Below, in pieces: positions 47,330-60,086 of a stretch of DNA of 64,000 bases (the stretch's first letter is position 1; each line of letters starts with the position of its first letter). The notes below the pieces were generated by a model that made no database searches, had not been told where the DNA came from, and saw only the letters and a program-made list of their open reading frames with translations. The stretch is from Strongyloides papillosus (lineage: Eukaryota > Nematoda > Chromadorea > Rhabditida > Strongyloididae): contig SRSI01000027.1 in assembly GCA_005656395.1 (NCBI GenBank), forward strand, positions 620,001 through 684,000, given 5' to 3'. The position numbers were made by a program, and so were the translations under genes.

Positions 47330-48861
47330 ATGGGATGTGCTAATATTCTATTAAAATTATTAATAGCTTTATGTGTAAGTAATATGTATAATTTTTTAAA
47401 AACAAATCTTTTTAGTTTTATATTATCGTGATTACCTATGCTCATGGTTCTACAGGAAAAAAAGCCACTAAAACTGAACCCAAAAGCAAGATTTACAAAT
47501 ATAATGTTAATTATTGTATAGATGATAAGACAAATAAAGAATTGAATAGATCAAATATTCAAACTGGCATAGATATGATTTCGAAGCATTCATGTATTCA
47601 ATTTTCATATAATTCAACATGTTACGATTACAAATCAAAATGTGAACAAACATGTACATCTGGTTGTAGAAATTATAAACACTCAGATCCTATAAAATGT
47701 AAAAAATGTTTTGAACCATTTAGAAAATGCAATGATTGTACATACGAATGTGATCTATGGAAAAAAAAATATGAAAAACAATGTAAAAGTAAAACAAAAC
47801 TTAAAGAATGTAAAAAAAAAGATTCATGTAAAAAATGTACAGATTCATGTAAAAACTTTGAAGAAAAATATGAAGGGTGTAAAGATGATTGTGTAGAAAA
47901 ATGTTTAGATCCGTTTGTAAATTGTGTAAAAAAATGTGAAGAAGTAACTCTTCCATTTATTAGATTCTTCTATAATAGAAGCAGAACTGATTCAGACTTC
48001 TATTTTGACGGTAGTATTACTTTAAATAAAGAAAATGTATATAATATGGAAATTGATGTTAGTTGCAATAAAAGACCAGGTTGTATTGCAAAGAAAGTTC
48101 TAATGTATTTAGGATTAATTCCAACAGTTAGAAGAACTGATAGAGATGATTATATTACCGTATATGATGATAATATTAATTCTAAATATATACATCAATA
48201 CTCGAAAAGAAATAATGGTTTTTTATATACTGAATATGATTATTCGTCAATTGGCCATTTTCCAGATAATTATGGAGCGAAATCTGGTAAAAAAACATAT
48301 GTTCGTAAATGGCTAGATGATAGTAGAGTATTTTTAACAGGACAAGAGATTAGACCTGTTTTTTCGGATTTAAAATGGTTGGATATTGTATACTGCAAAA
48401 ATCATTCAACAACTACCGTAAAATGTAAAAACAATGGGTATCCTAAAAGCGATGGAAGCAAGTGTGAATGTCCTACAGGCTATACAGGGGATACTTGCGA
48501 AAAATTGCAATTTACAGGTCCTTTGTGTCCTGATGGCCTCATAGACCTAAAAAATTCAACAAAAAGACATCTATTAGCTTTATATTCAAAATCGGATTGC
48601 ACTGTTAAATTAACTGCACCGGAAGGGAAAAAAATACGTATAAATGTAGAAGCAGTAAATTGCACCAGTAAAAATCCATGTTTCGAAAACGATTGTTTAC
48701 AAATAAAATATAATAGTGATATGACACTTACTGGTCTTTGTTTATGTGGTACTATTCGAAATACATCTTTAACGACAACTAGCAATAAAGCTCTTATTCA
48801 ATATACAGGAAAGAATTATAGAAATTATGCTTTTCTTTATTATCAAGTAGTTCAAAATTAG
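47330..48861 (+). CDS. Secreted astacin-like pseudoprotease, copy 1
   Basis: Exon 1 (47,330-47,374, phase 0) and a 41-bp intron lead to exon 2 (47,416-48,861); 496 aa. Residues 1-26 are a signal peptide. There is no astacin prodomain (no FxGD). The astacin fold starts at about 42 (YKYNVNYCID, HSCIQF). A Cys/Lys-rich insertion covers about 84-189 with 19 Cys, after which the fold resumes (LPFIRFF). The zinc site HExxHxxGxxH reads AKKVLMYLGLIPTVRR followed by DRDDYI, so all His and the Glu are gone. The Met-turn SxMHY reads SIGHF. An EGF module (about 352-378, CECPTGYTGDTC) and a CUB domain (about 385-494) follow. It cannot be a zinc protease of the usual kind; binding or decoy roles are inference. 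EGF and CUB are normal astacin partners. Confidence 0.85.
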
Positions 48862-50870
48862 AATCATAGTAATCTAGAAATAAGAAATTTGAAAATAATA
48901 CGCTAAACACTAACAATATGGATGTTAAACACAAGAAAAAGCATCAAGATTAGTCACCTTTCCAGAAGATTAAAAGTTGTAAATCCTTTAAAACCTTTAT
49001 AGTTGGTTTTTCTTTGCTTTATAAAATATTAATTTAAAATTCTAATGTTATACTGCTAGATACATGAAATTATAACAGATCATTAAAAAAATTCCAACTT
49101 AAATATTTAACATAAACATTTATTTAAATTTCTTTATGTATAAAATTAAATGTGTGGTATATCTCAATTACTATAAAGATATAAAAATCGTGATTTTCTT
49201 GTCATTTTTAAAAGTTTTTTCTTCACAGTAATGCAAAAGACAAATCAAAATTTAAATAAGATTCAATAGTAAAATATGACAGTTGGGAAACTGTTTGGAA
49301 AATTCGAGAACATTGTTTTTGTTATTATAAAAGGTGGCGAGAGTCATCAAATTATTCATTTTATTAACTTAGGTAATAGTTGTAGTCGTTTTTTATGTAA
49401 TCAAAATCTTATATGTATGACGTGTTATATTGTAATGTTATTAATTATCTTAATTATATTGTAATGTATTTCTAATATATTGTATTTTGTAGACCACTAG
49501 GGGTTTCATAGACGGTTGAGGGAGATCTCAGGAATTGTTAAGAGATCGAAGGATAAGTATAAGTAAGTATAATTTTGTAATTTATAAATGTTATCCCTAG
49601 GTGGCCACTTTACTTCACTATACTTTATTTTGTGTAATTTTATCTTTGTGAGTAATATTGTAAAGTTTGGGTCAATAAAAGTTGATTGTGATACAGGTTT
49701 GGAACCAATCAGTTATTCAGAGGGCATTGGGAATTGTTTGAAAAGGGGGACACCAAAAACTATATCTTATAAATATATTTTCTCAATTTTTATTAATTTA
49801 AAAGTCCTAGATGTTAACTTCTACTATTATTAATGAATATTTTGGAAATTTAATCAAATTGAAAAATAAGTCGAAAAAATAATATTCTTCTTTCTCAAAC
49901 CAATTTGCAGTCAGATATTTTTTATTTAAAATATAAAAATTTGAGAGCTTGTCGTTGAAACGAAAATTTGAAATATATATACTTTAAATGTTTGCGATAT
50001 ATCTAATTTATTTTTTCAGTGAAATATTTTCTATTTTGGTCCTTGTCGATATCTAGCAATTACACCTTTATTAACTTAATCTTTATTTATAGCAACACGT
50101 AGATAAAATACAATCTAAGCATATAATAAAATAATATATAAATGATTATAATAATTAACTTACCCCAAACTGAGAGATTACTTCACCGAATGAATGACTA
50201 ACTAAGGCTAACCTCCTCATATACTGCTTGATAGACTGACCTATCAATCACTTTTCTTTACATTAACCCTTTTTTAATATAATCTTATACCTTTGTATTT
50301 TTAGGTTAAAGATCAGATTTAAAAAAAATTTTATGTTAAATCATTTGATTTTTAATATTTTTTTCACTTATATGATAAGTTAACAAAATGTTTTTAAAAA
50401 TTTAATATTAGTTTTTAAAAATTTTAAAATTAATAAATGACATTAAGTAATAATATGTTGGTTTTAATTTTAATGTTTGATTTTTTTATGTGTCTCTCAA
50501 AAGAAATTTTGAGGCGGGAGTACAAAATCCCAAGCGATTTTGGTATATAAGCGGTGCATAACTTAAGTTAAATCATTTTATTATTTCTTAATGTTGTGAT
50601 GTTATATGTCTTATTATAGTGTGTATTATTTTTAGGGGTTTTAAGAGTATTGTGTGTAAAAGCTATAGAGTTGTTTTAAGATAAGTTATTAATATTGATA
50701 AGGTAATTTTGTAATTTTAAAAAAGTAGTGTAAATTTTATATACAGGCATATCACCAATAAAAAATATTTTACTATTATTGAAAATATACAACTTTAAGC
50801 TAATATCTTACCTATATCAAGTATAAACATGTATCGTACAAAATTTATTAATAATGAATTTTTTGTCTTG
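48862..50870. other. Intergenic region
   Basis: The first 250 bases are the shared 3' flank of the astacin unit (inverse match at 52,070-52,300). The remainder has no supported gene. Two short ORFs (49,276; 49,588) lack any family feature. A minus-strand GTAAGTTAA donor-like site near 50,160 follows a short exon-like stretch with stops, possibly a transposon scrap. Confidence 0.4.
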
Positions 50871-50879
50871 AAAAGGTAT

Positions 50880-52030
50880 AAAAATAAATAACCGTATCAA
50901 AAATTAAAATTTTTTTTAAATACAATAAATTTTCATATTACATTCAACGTATGCGCTTCTAAGAAAATGAAAATAATTTATGACTTTTATACCATTACTT
51001 CACATGTTATGAAGTAGTGTCGTCTTGGATATCTAAATATTTATTGTTTTTAATTAAATCATAACAGTAATCAATTGTTCTTCGAATTAATTAAATTTTT
51101 TTTGTTAAACATGAAAGTACTTTTTTCTATATATATGTGATGTTGCAAAAATTATGTTATTTTAGTAAAATTTCTATAGTTATTATACCATTTGAATCAT
51201 TATCAATACTACATATTAACTTTGGCGAATTCAAAAGCATAAGTAGTTTTAAATAATTATTTTCTACTACTAGATTAATGAATCAAGTGGAATTTATATT
51301 TTGTTTGGTCAAGAAATTTATTATCTAATGTGTAATGATATCTTTTTGTAGTTTTGATAGTATTTTTACGCTTAAGAGAATACTACTTTTATAGGGGGTG
51401 AAGCGGTATTATAAATTCAGAAATTATTTATTATACATTTAAGTGATAAGAAATTAATTATTAAAAAACTTTATACAATAAATATTTAAATTTTGAAAAT
51501 CTAAATTAATAGTTCAAAACTGTATCTTTTCAACTATGGCGTTAATAATTTTTCCAAACAAATATTTAATTTTTAAGGACAATTTGTTAACCTCTCATAT
51601 GAGTAAAAAAACATTAAAAATTAAAGAGGTAAGTTAAAATTTTATTTTAATCTGGTATTCAACCTGAAAATACAAAGATATAAAATTATATTAAAAAATG
51701 TACAATGTAAAAAAAAGTGAATTAGGTATATTATATTCATTTAAAATATATATATTTCAAATTTTTATATGTTAAATAAAAAATATCTGACTGCAAAATG
51801 GTTTGAGAAAAAAGAATATTATCTACTAAACGTATTTTAAGTTAGATTTAGTTTTCAAAATATCCATTAATAATAATAGAAGTTAACATCTAGGACTTTT
51901 GAATTAATAAAAATTGAATCGTATCTAAATTTTGATTTGTCTTTTGAATTACTGTAAAGAAAAAACTTTTAAAAATGACAAAAAATTATGATTTTTTTCT
52001 ATCTTTATAATAATTGAATATAACACACAT
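50880..52030. repeat. Dispersed ~1-kb repeat, copy 3 of 3
   Basis: Collinear with 45,120-46,280 and 4,490-5,470. Shared landmarks are CTCATATGAGTAAAAAAACATT, TTTTATTTTAATCTGG and AATAATAGAAGTTAACATCT. Together with astacin-like copy 2 it reproduces the repeat-plus-astacin neighbourhood of copy 1, in altered orientation. Confidence 0.6.
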
Positions 52031-52324
52031 TGATTTTAATACACAAAGAAATTTTTAATAAATATGTATGTTAAATATTTAAGTTGAAATTTTTGTAATG
52101 ATCCATTATAATTTCATGTATCTAGCGGTATAACACTAAAATTTTTAATTTAAATTTTATAAAATAAAGAAAAAATAACTGTAAAGCTTTTAAAAGATTT
52201 ACAACTTTTAATCTTCTGGAAAAGTGACTAATCTTGATGCATTTTCTAGTGTTAAATACCCAAATCATTATTGTTAAGCAAATTAGTTTTAAATTTTTTA
52301 TTTTAGCTTTATATAATTCTAAAA

Positions 52325-53848
52325 TTACTTATTAAATAATTGATAAAAAATAAAGGCGTAGTGTCTGAAATCTTTTCCTGTATATTGAATAAGAGCTTTA
52401 TTGCTATCTGTCAATAAGGTGGTATTTTGTAAAGTACCACATAAGCAAAGACCAGTAGGTGTCATATCACTATTGTATTTTATTTGTAAACAATCGTTCT
52501 CGAAACATGGATTTTTACTGGTGCAATTTAGTGCTTCTACATTTATACGAATTCGTTTTCCTTCTGGCGCGGTTAAAAGAATACTACAATTCGTTTTAGA
52601 ATAAAAGGCTAATGGGTGTTTGTCTTGTGAATCTTTTATATTTATGAGATTGTCAGGACACAAAGGACCTGTAAATTCCAATTCATCGCAAAAATCCCCG
52701 GTATAGCCATTAGGACATTCACATTTAAAGCTTCCATCGCTTTTAGCATACCCATTATTGTCGCATAATACATGTGATGAAAAATGATCTTTACAGTATT
52801 GAATATGTAACCATTTTAAATCTGAAAAAACAGGTCTAACTTCTTGTCCTGTTAAAAATACTCTACTATCATCTAGCCATTTACGAACATATGTTTTTTC
52901 ATCAGATTTTGCTCCATAATTATCTGAGAAATGCCCAATTGACGAATAATCATATTTATTATGTAAAAAAACAGTATACAATCTTGAGTATTGCTTTATA
53001 TATTCAGGTTTAATATTACTTTCATTTACAGTAATATAAACATTTCTATCTTCTCTCCTAACCGTTGGAATTAATCCTAAATACATTAGAACTTTTTTTG
53101 CAATACAACCTGGTTTTTTATTGCAACTAACATCAATTTCCATATTATATACTTCCTCTTTATGTAAAGTAGTACTACCGTTAAAATAGAAATCTGAATT
53201 ATTTTTGTTTCTATTATAAAAGAATCTAATAAATGGAAGGGTTACTACTTTACATTTCCTTTCACATATTATTTTCGGTTTTAAACATTTTTCTTCACAA
53301 ACACCTTTACACGCTTCATATTTTTCCTCATAGTCTTTACATGATTTTTTACATTTTTTACATTCTTCATATTTTTTACATTCTTTAGTTTTTTTTTTAT
53401 TTTTACATTTTCTTCCGTCTATCTTTTCCGAATCTCTGCATTCAAATGTACATTTATCGCATTTTTTATATGGTTCAAAACATTTTTTACATTTTTTATC
53501 ATCTGCATGTTTATATTCTTCACAAATATGTGTACATATTAGCTCACAGTCTTCTTTTATTTTTTGACATCTACTGCTATATGAAAAAATAATACATGAA
53601 CGTTTTGAAATCATGTCTAAACCAGCTTTAATATTTGCTTCAATCAATCCTCGATATTCTGAACTATTATCCATACAATAACTAATATTATATTTATAAC
53701 TTTTTGGTTTGGGGTTAATTTTTACAGAACCATAAGCAAAGGTATTTAAAAGAATATAAAACTAAAAAGATTTATTTTAAAAAAAATTATAAAAATTACT
53801 TACGCATAAAGCTGTCAGTAATTTTAATAGGATATTAGAACATCCCAT
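52325..53848 (-). CDS. Secreted astacin-like pseudoprotease, copy 2
   Basis: Exon 1 (53,804-53,848) encodes the start of a signal peptide (MGCSNILLKLL). After a 41-bp intron, exon 2 (52,325-53,761) continues; 493 aa. The domain order is as in copy 1: signal peptide, astacin fold, an insertion with 19 Cys, an inactive catalytic region (AKKVLMYLGLIPTVRR, DRNVYI), Met-turn SIGHF, an EGF module (CECPNGYTGDFC) and CUB. The insertion differs from copy 1 far more than the flanking protease, EGF and CUB parts. No stop or frameshift was seen. It shares its flanks (52,060-55,440) with copy 3 at 58,262-61,510, so the two are a direct duplication. Confidence 0.85.
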
Positions 53849-55903
53849 ATTAAGAGTATATTTAAAATTTTATACAATAAAAATATGTCTTAATTTAATT
53901 TTTTTGTACGTATATATAGATTAAATTATTATTCAAAGAAAATATTTAATTATACTTTTTCAAAATATTCTACTACATTTTGATTTAACAAAACTTTTGA
54001 ATTGACACAATAGAATTAATATTATTTGAAATACTATCCCGCATATAATCACAAAAGTCTAATCATTTCATTATGACCATGCATTAAAAAACAAATTTTT
54101 ATTTTTCTATTGAATGCCATCTTTCATTTTATTAAAAAATTAAGTTTAGGGTTTTAAAATTATTCAGGGTTGGTCGAAGAGGGCTTTCCAGAAATTTGTT
54201 CCACAACTTTGTTCATTATTGTGATACAAATATAGTAATATAACTAATTTGTTGCCTATAAATATTTTATTATAGTTTTGCAGGTTTTACAAAAAATTTT
54301 AAACTATGTGTGAAGTTATAAAACTCTAGAATTTGGTTCATCATTTAACTTTTTATAAATTTAATTTTTTTATATAAAAGATATTTTTATGATTGAGATT
54401 GATTATCAAAATAAACTCTTTTTTCTTAAAATATTATCAACAAACAAGGTAGGTCAAAATATTTATTACAGTTGCATAAAATACTAACTTTTTTTATACT
54501 TAACAAATTTCTGTGATATTTTGTGCATTTGATAAATTTTCTCATCTTCAACAACATTTTTTAAGATTCTTTTAAATGTTATGTGAGCAACCAACTTGCT
54601 ATTTTAGGTACACGAATTGTTTTTTTTAATACTAAAAGTCTTAGAAAAATTTGAAAATCTTTTGTTTCATATTAATTAATTCGTAAAATTTCAGTCACAA
54701 TTTACCTATATATCAAATTTTACAATATTATCAATTATTATTAATATTGAAAGAGAAAAATAAGAAGAACGTTTACGTTAAACTTTTAATTAGTAATAAA
54801 GTGTGGTGTTTAAGTTATTAAATATGATAGAAATTTAAAGTACAGATTAATTTTATGTTTTGTTAATCTTTTTTAAGATTAATCATGTTTGAGGTTGATC
54901 GTAAATATGTAATGATATCAAGTCTGCCAGATTAACTTAGTTCAACAATATTAGCATAATCAACGGCAAAAACTGAACACCAACAACTGAACAGAGAATA
55001 ATCCCTCTTTTTGAAAACTATTAAAACAATATGTAAACTTTACAAGGTATGTAATCGGTTGGATATGATGAATTGATACATTTTAATTGTATTCAATTTT
55101 TCTTAAAATAAAACATTATATATTTTAATTCTATAACAAATATTTCAATTTTATTTAGCTTAAAATTATCCATTTTTGTGAATCAATATTCTAACATATC
55201 GCTTTTTGGAGGCGTAAAAACAAACTATTACAAATTTAATGTTTACTTTCTATTTTGTCCCGTATTTTTGTTAAAAAAATTTTTAAATGTACTATAGAAG
55301 TTACATCATAGATTTTTAATGCTTTGAAATCACAAAAATTTTTGTGTTTTTAGAATTCAGAGCAAGTCAAATTAATTACTCTGATCTTTTTTGACATCTA
55401 GGATATAAAAAACTCTAATATTGCATGAATACATCAAAAGTTATTACAAAGGTAAATAATTGCTGCGTCAAACACTATGTTCAACGCAAGAAAATAAATA
55501 TGTATAAGGCATTCTTTGTAATGATTATTTCGTCTTTTAGTAATTCAATAAAAGTTAACTCAAATCATTATTATTATATCTAAGGTGTTGAAAAACACCA
55601 CAATGATAAAAAAAGAAAAATTGTTAAAAGATATATTTCGGATAAGAAAAACTATCTAATATAAAAATTTGCGGGTTACATTTTGCTAATTATGATACTG
55701 TTTTTATGATATGACAAACTGAACAATTGTAAAATAGTAATAAGGAATTTTCTCAAAAAAATTGATAATATATCAGAAAATAATTATTTAAGAGTATTTT
55801 TTTAATATATATACATATTTCTTTAACAACATATTTTCATTTTTATATTAGAAGAACATGAAAATTTTAATCTTCAATACTTCGAGTGTTCAAGTATTCT
55901 TTT
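53849..55903. other. Intergenic, astacin 5' flank
   Basis: Positions 53,880-55,440 match 60,110-61,510. Positions 54,050-54,250 (plus strand) are the decayed form of the coding fragment found intact at 46,814-47,131. Positions 55,660-55,890 belong to the MATH-BTB 3' flank family. No gene. Confidence 0.5.
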
Positions 55904-57045
55904 CTATTTTTTTTCAGAGATACTTTCAGTTAAACTAATGTTTAAAGCTTTTAAAAATAAGCTTTCAAGTAACAATGGATGTATCAAAACAAATTCTTTC
56001 CACTCCTTAGTTTCCATTAGACATTCGTCATTTTCAATTATAAATTCCATACAACATTCTTTCAAACTTTGAATCGAGCACTTTTCAGATAATGCAAAGC
56101 GTTCACAAACATTCTTAATAGTTAAATTACGACATAAATATTGTGCTGAAATTGCCTTCAATCTATCCAACCCATATTTATCTGCAATTTCCAGTACTTC
56201 ATTAGCCATATTTTGTATATCCGAAACTTCATCTGTGTAGATATATTTTACCATTTCTCTCACAACTTCAACACGAAAATTTTCTATTTCAATAACATTT
56301 GTTCCTGATTCTTCTAATTTACTCTTAAGTATGTTAGAAAAAATAGGAGATTGAGCAGCTAGAACTACTTTATGGACTTTAATTTCAGTGTCTTTTACTT
56401 TTATAATGCAGTCAGAATATAGCGATGAATTAAGCATTTTACCATAATTCAATAAAGATTTTGATTGAGGTATTGTAGCATTTATTGATGTCTTTGGATT
56501 ATTATGGTATTCAGATTTAACATCGATAATTTCTATCTCACATAATATTGTTAACTTATCATTAATCAATAAGCCATTTGAATCATTTAGTAAAAAATCT
56601 TTCCTAACAAATCTTGGAGATCCCAATCTCATATTTTTAACAAAGTCTCTAACATTGCTAAAAGTAATACTATTTTTCTCCCCTTTTTTATCATTTAAAA
56701 TAGAAAATCTAAACTTTGCTGATGCTTTGTCTGGCTTTTTCAACATTAGAAAAACTGATACATAGTCCTTTGAATCTGAATTATGACCATTTGGATATAT
56801 CTCCAAATACCACTCTGATCTGTTTTTACATCCAATTATAAAAGTCCTTGATGTTACTCTTTCGCCTGTCTTTTCAGTACGAAGTGGAAATTTTTCTATT
56901 GAGCACATATAATTGAATTTGGTAACTTTCGTTTGGATGTTACATGAATCATGTGGAATAAAAAATATTTAAAAATTAATAATAATGCTAATGTTGTGAC
57001 AAGTGATTTACCAATCGATTTGGTACTTCCATAAGTCAAACCCAT
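55904..57045 (-). CDS. MATH-BTB-BACK protein, 5' end damaged or unclear
   Basis: A 334-codon frame from 56,908 covers MATH from its second half of strand 1 (FPLRTEKTGERVTSRTF) through IPQSKSLL, BTB (DCIIKVKDTEIKVHKVVLAAQSP) and the BACK-like tail (ESISEKK) without lesions. The paralogues add a 28-nt first exon and a 59-bp intron. Here the first exon is recognisable (57,012-57,045, ATG at 57,045, donor GTAAAT). The acceptor CAG has become CACATG, so the usual splice is lost, although the phase would still match. Initiation at 56,908 would remove the first MATH strand. It may be a slightly truncated functional gene or an early pseudogene. If active, it is a CUL3 adaptor like the others. Confidence 0.75.
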
Positions 57046-57928
57046 TTTTAATCCAAAAAATAGGTGTCCCAGAACTAATTTAAATTTAGTGTAAAGTTTA
57101 AAGGCAAATAAAAAGTACATATATTGTCTGTTATAAAATAGAAACAAAATTAGAATAAAAAGAAACTATCAGAATAAGTTAGTCTAGAAAATAGTTGTTT
57201 AACAAGAATCCTGAAATTATATGCCAATTTATATTGGTAAGCTGGCTTCAAATTACTAAGTGCATGATATTAAAAGTCATTAAACATTCAATTTGAAAAC
57301 GATAGAAGGCATCCGCTGGAAGATTTAAGCAATATCTAAAAGTTTTTTTTTAATTTCTTTATATTTTTTAAACTATGTATATTTATTTATGTTCGAAGAA
57401 TTAAATGTGTATATTTAAACAACTCTACCAACAATTCAATAAAAAATAAAGAAATATTCAATGATAAAAGAGAAACTATTATAGCACAACTAGTAAATAT
57501 TTTTCAACATATGTAAACTTCTAGAATAAAAGTGTCCCTTTGGTGGTTTAATTTAAAAAACAATTGCCCTATCATATTAATTAATATTAGATTATACAAA
57601 AAGATAAATAGATGACCGATCGAAGGCATCAAATAAGAATAGTTTGATTTTTAAAATGACGAGAATTCCTAAAGTTGTAATTCAAAGAAGGATAACAATC
57701 TAACAAAAATTTAAGGCTTTGTTTTGTCAAATCTTGATTTTTCTTTATCACCAAGTCGACAATTACAGTGTAAAAATAATAAATAACATTATAAATGTCT
57801 CTTTTCGAACCAAGAAAAATTCTTTTAAAGTATTTTTTATGTACATAACTCTTTTAATGCATTTTTTTTTATTATAAATAGAGAAAGTTAAAGAATTTGA
57901 AAGATTAAATTAACTGGTATTTAGTATA
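57046..57928. other. MATH-BTB flanks
   Basis: Positions 57,060-57,260 are the 5' flank of the MATH-BTB gene. Positions 57,600-57,900 are an orphan MATH-BTB 3' flank followed by no MATH-BTB gene. No coding region. Confidence 0.5.
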
Positions 57929-58258
57929 CAAAGTCCCCCCGTATCCGCGGTTTCGTTATCCACAGTTTGAAAATTATCAGAAACTAGAAAATTATAACAT
58001 GTGAGGTGGTTTGATTTTTTTTATTTTAGTTATCTTAGACTGCAACCTCCATTTACGATTAAATTTTTAATTTTTTTTAAATTAAACTAATTAAAAGATC
58101 ACTGTTGTTTACAATTGTTAGAAAAATATACCTTATCTATAATTAAAAGGTCTTAACACATGAAGAAATATGAAATACTACGGTTCGCTATTGTCCGCAG
58201 TTTCGTTATCCACGGTAGTCTCCGGAAACAATAATCCGCGGATACAGAGGGACGACTG
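57929..58258. mobile_element. Pogo/Tigger-type MITE, 330 bp
   Basis: The left end CAAAGTCCCCCCGTATCCGC and the inverted right end CAGTCGTCCCTCTGTATCCG share the GTATCCGCGG-type end seen in pogo/Tigger DNA transposons. Inside, CGGTTTCGTTATCCAC is repeated inversely (near 57,960 and 58,205). TA lies on both sides (57,927-57,928; 58,259-58,260). No transposase. It ends almost exactly where the astacin-unit homology starts (58,262). Confidence 0.8.
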
Positions 58259-58525
58259 TATTGTGTATGTTAAATATTTAAGTTGAAATTTTTTTAATAA
58301 TCCGTTATAATTTCATGTATCTAGCAGTATAACATTAGGATTTTTAATTAAATCTTTATAAAATAGATAAAAAAACAATTGAAAAGCTTTTAAAAGACTC
58401 ACAAAATTTAATTTTGTAGAAAAGTAGCTAATCTTGATGCATTTTCTAGTGTTAAACACCCATATCGTTAGTCTTTGGCGTATTATTTTTAAATTTTTTA
58501 TTTTTAGATTACTATGATTTTAAAT

Positions 58526-60086
58526 TTAAACTACTTGATAAGTAATAAAAGCGTAATTTCTCAAATTCTTTCCTGTATATTGAATAAGAGTTATATTTCT
58601 AGTTGACGTTAAAGATGAATCTTGTAAAGTACCACATAAACAAAGACCAGTATTTATGACATCCCAACTATATTTTATTTGTAAACAATCGTTTTCGAAA
58701 CATGGATTTTTACTAGTGCAATTTAGTGCTTCTACATTTATACGAATTTTTTTCCCTTCCGGTGCAGTTAATTTAACAGTACAATTCGCATTTGAATAAA
58801 AAAATAATGGATGTTTTCCTGATGAATCATTTATGTTTATAAGGCCATCAGGACACAAAGGACCTGTAAATTGCAATTTTTCGCAAGTATCCCCTGTATA
58901 GCCTGTAGGACATTCACACTTGCTTCCATCGCTTTTAGGATACCCATTTTCCCTACATTCTACAGTAGGCTTTCTGTGACTTTTGCAGTATACAATATCT
59001 AACCATTTTAAATCTGAAAAAACAGGTCGAATTTCTTGTCCTGTTAAAAATACTCTATTATCACTTAGAATTTTACGAGTATATGTTTTTCTATCAAGAA
59101 AAGATTTATATTTATCTGAAAAATGTCCAATTGACGAGAAATCATAATTAGTATATAATGAAACATTAAATAATTTTGTGTAGTGTGTTCTATATGCATA
59201 TTCAATATTCATTATATTTAAAGCAATATAATCATCTCTATCTTTTCTCTTAACCGTTGGAATTAGTCCTAAATACATTAGAATTTTTTTTGCAATACAA
59301 CCTGGTTTTTTATTGCAACTAACATCAATTTCCATATTATATACTTCTTCTTTATGTAAAGTAGTGCTACCGCTAAAATAGAAGTCTGAATCAGTTTTGC
59401 TTCTATTATAGAAAAATCTAATAAATGGAAGAGTTACTTCTTTACATTTTTCTACACAAGTAACTTTTTCCTTTATACATTTATCTACACAAGTACTGTT
59501 ACATTTTTTATAATCTTTTTTACATTTTTCACATTTTTTTCCACATTTTTTACATTCTTCACACATTTTTTTACAGTCTTTGGAACTGCTTTTACAGTTT
59601 TTACATTTTTTTTCATTTGACTTTTTCAATTCATTACATTTGGATGTACATTTTTCACAATCTTTATTACATTTAGTAAAGTGTTTTTTACATTTTGAAC
59701 ATTTTTTTTTATCTGCCCTTTTCCATTTTTCACAATGGGTTGTACATGTGTCGTTACAATTTATTTTTTTCTCGTAACATGTTGAATTATATTGAAACTC
59801 AATACATGAATGTTCCGAAATCATTTTTAAAGCAGTTATAATATTTGATTTACTGAATTCCTCATATTTTGTTTCATTATCTATACAATAATTGACATTA
59901 TATTTATAACTATTTACATTAGGTTTAATTTTTTTGGGATAATTTTTTCTGGAATTAATTTTTTTAGAACCATGAACATAGTTATTCAAAAAAACATAAA
60001 TCTAAAAAGATTTGTTTTAAAAAGTTATACGCAATACTTACGCATAAAAATATTAATAAATTTAACAGGATATTAAAACATCCCAT
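58526..60086 (-). CDS. Secreted astacin-like pseudoprotease, copy 3
   Basis: Exon 1 (60,042-60,086) and exon 2 (58,526-60,001) are joined over a 40-bp intron; 506 aa. It has a signal peptide (MGCFNILLNLLIFLC), the astacin fold start (YKYNVNYCIDNET), a Cys/Lys-rich insertion with 23 Cys, longer than in copies 1 and 2 and dominated by CKKC-like steps, and an inactive site AKKILMYLGLIPTVKR followed by DRDDYI. The Met-turn is SIGHF, then an EGF module (CECPTGYTGDTC) and CUB (LCPDGLI...GLCLCGTLQ). The EGF and CUB parts are very close to copies 1 and 2. No lesions. The three copies share the loss of zinc ligands, so inactivation preceded duplication. Confidence 0.85.

Noticed and set aside
47330..48861. 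Active astacin protease
   Set aside because: The zinc-binding His residues, catalytic Glu and Met-turn Met/Tyr are all replaced in each of the three copies.
49276..49833. Two ORFs of 62 and 81 codons
   Set aside because: No family features, no splice sites, and no copy in the sister units.
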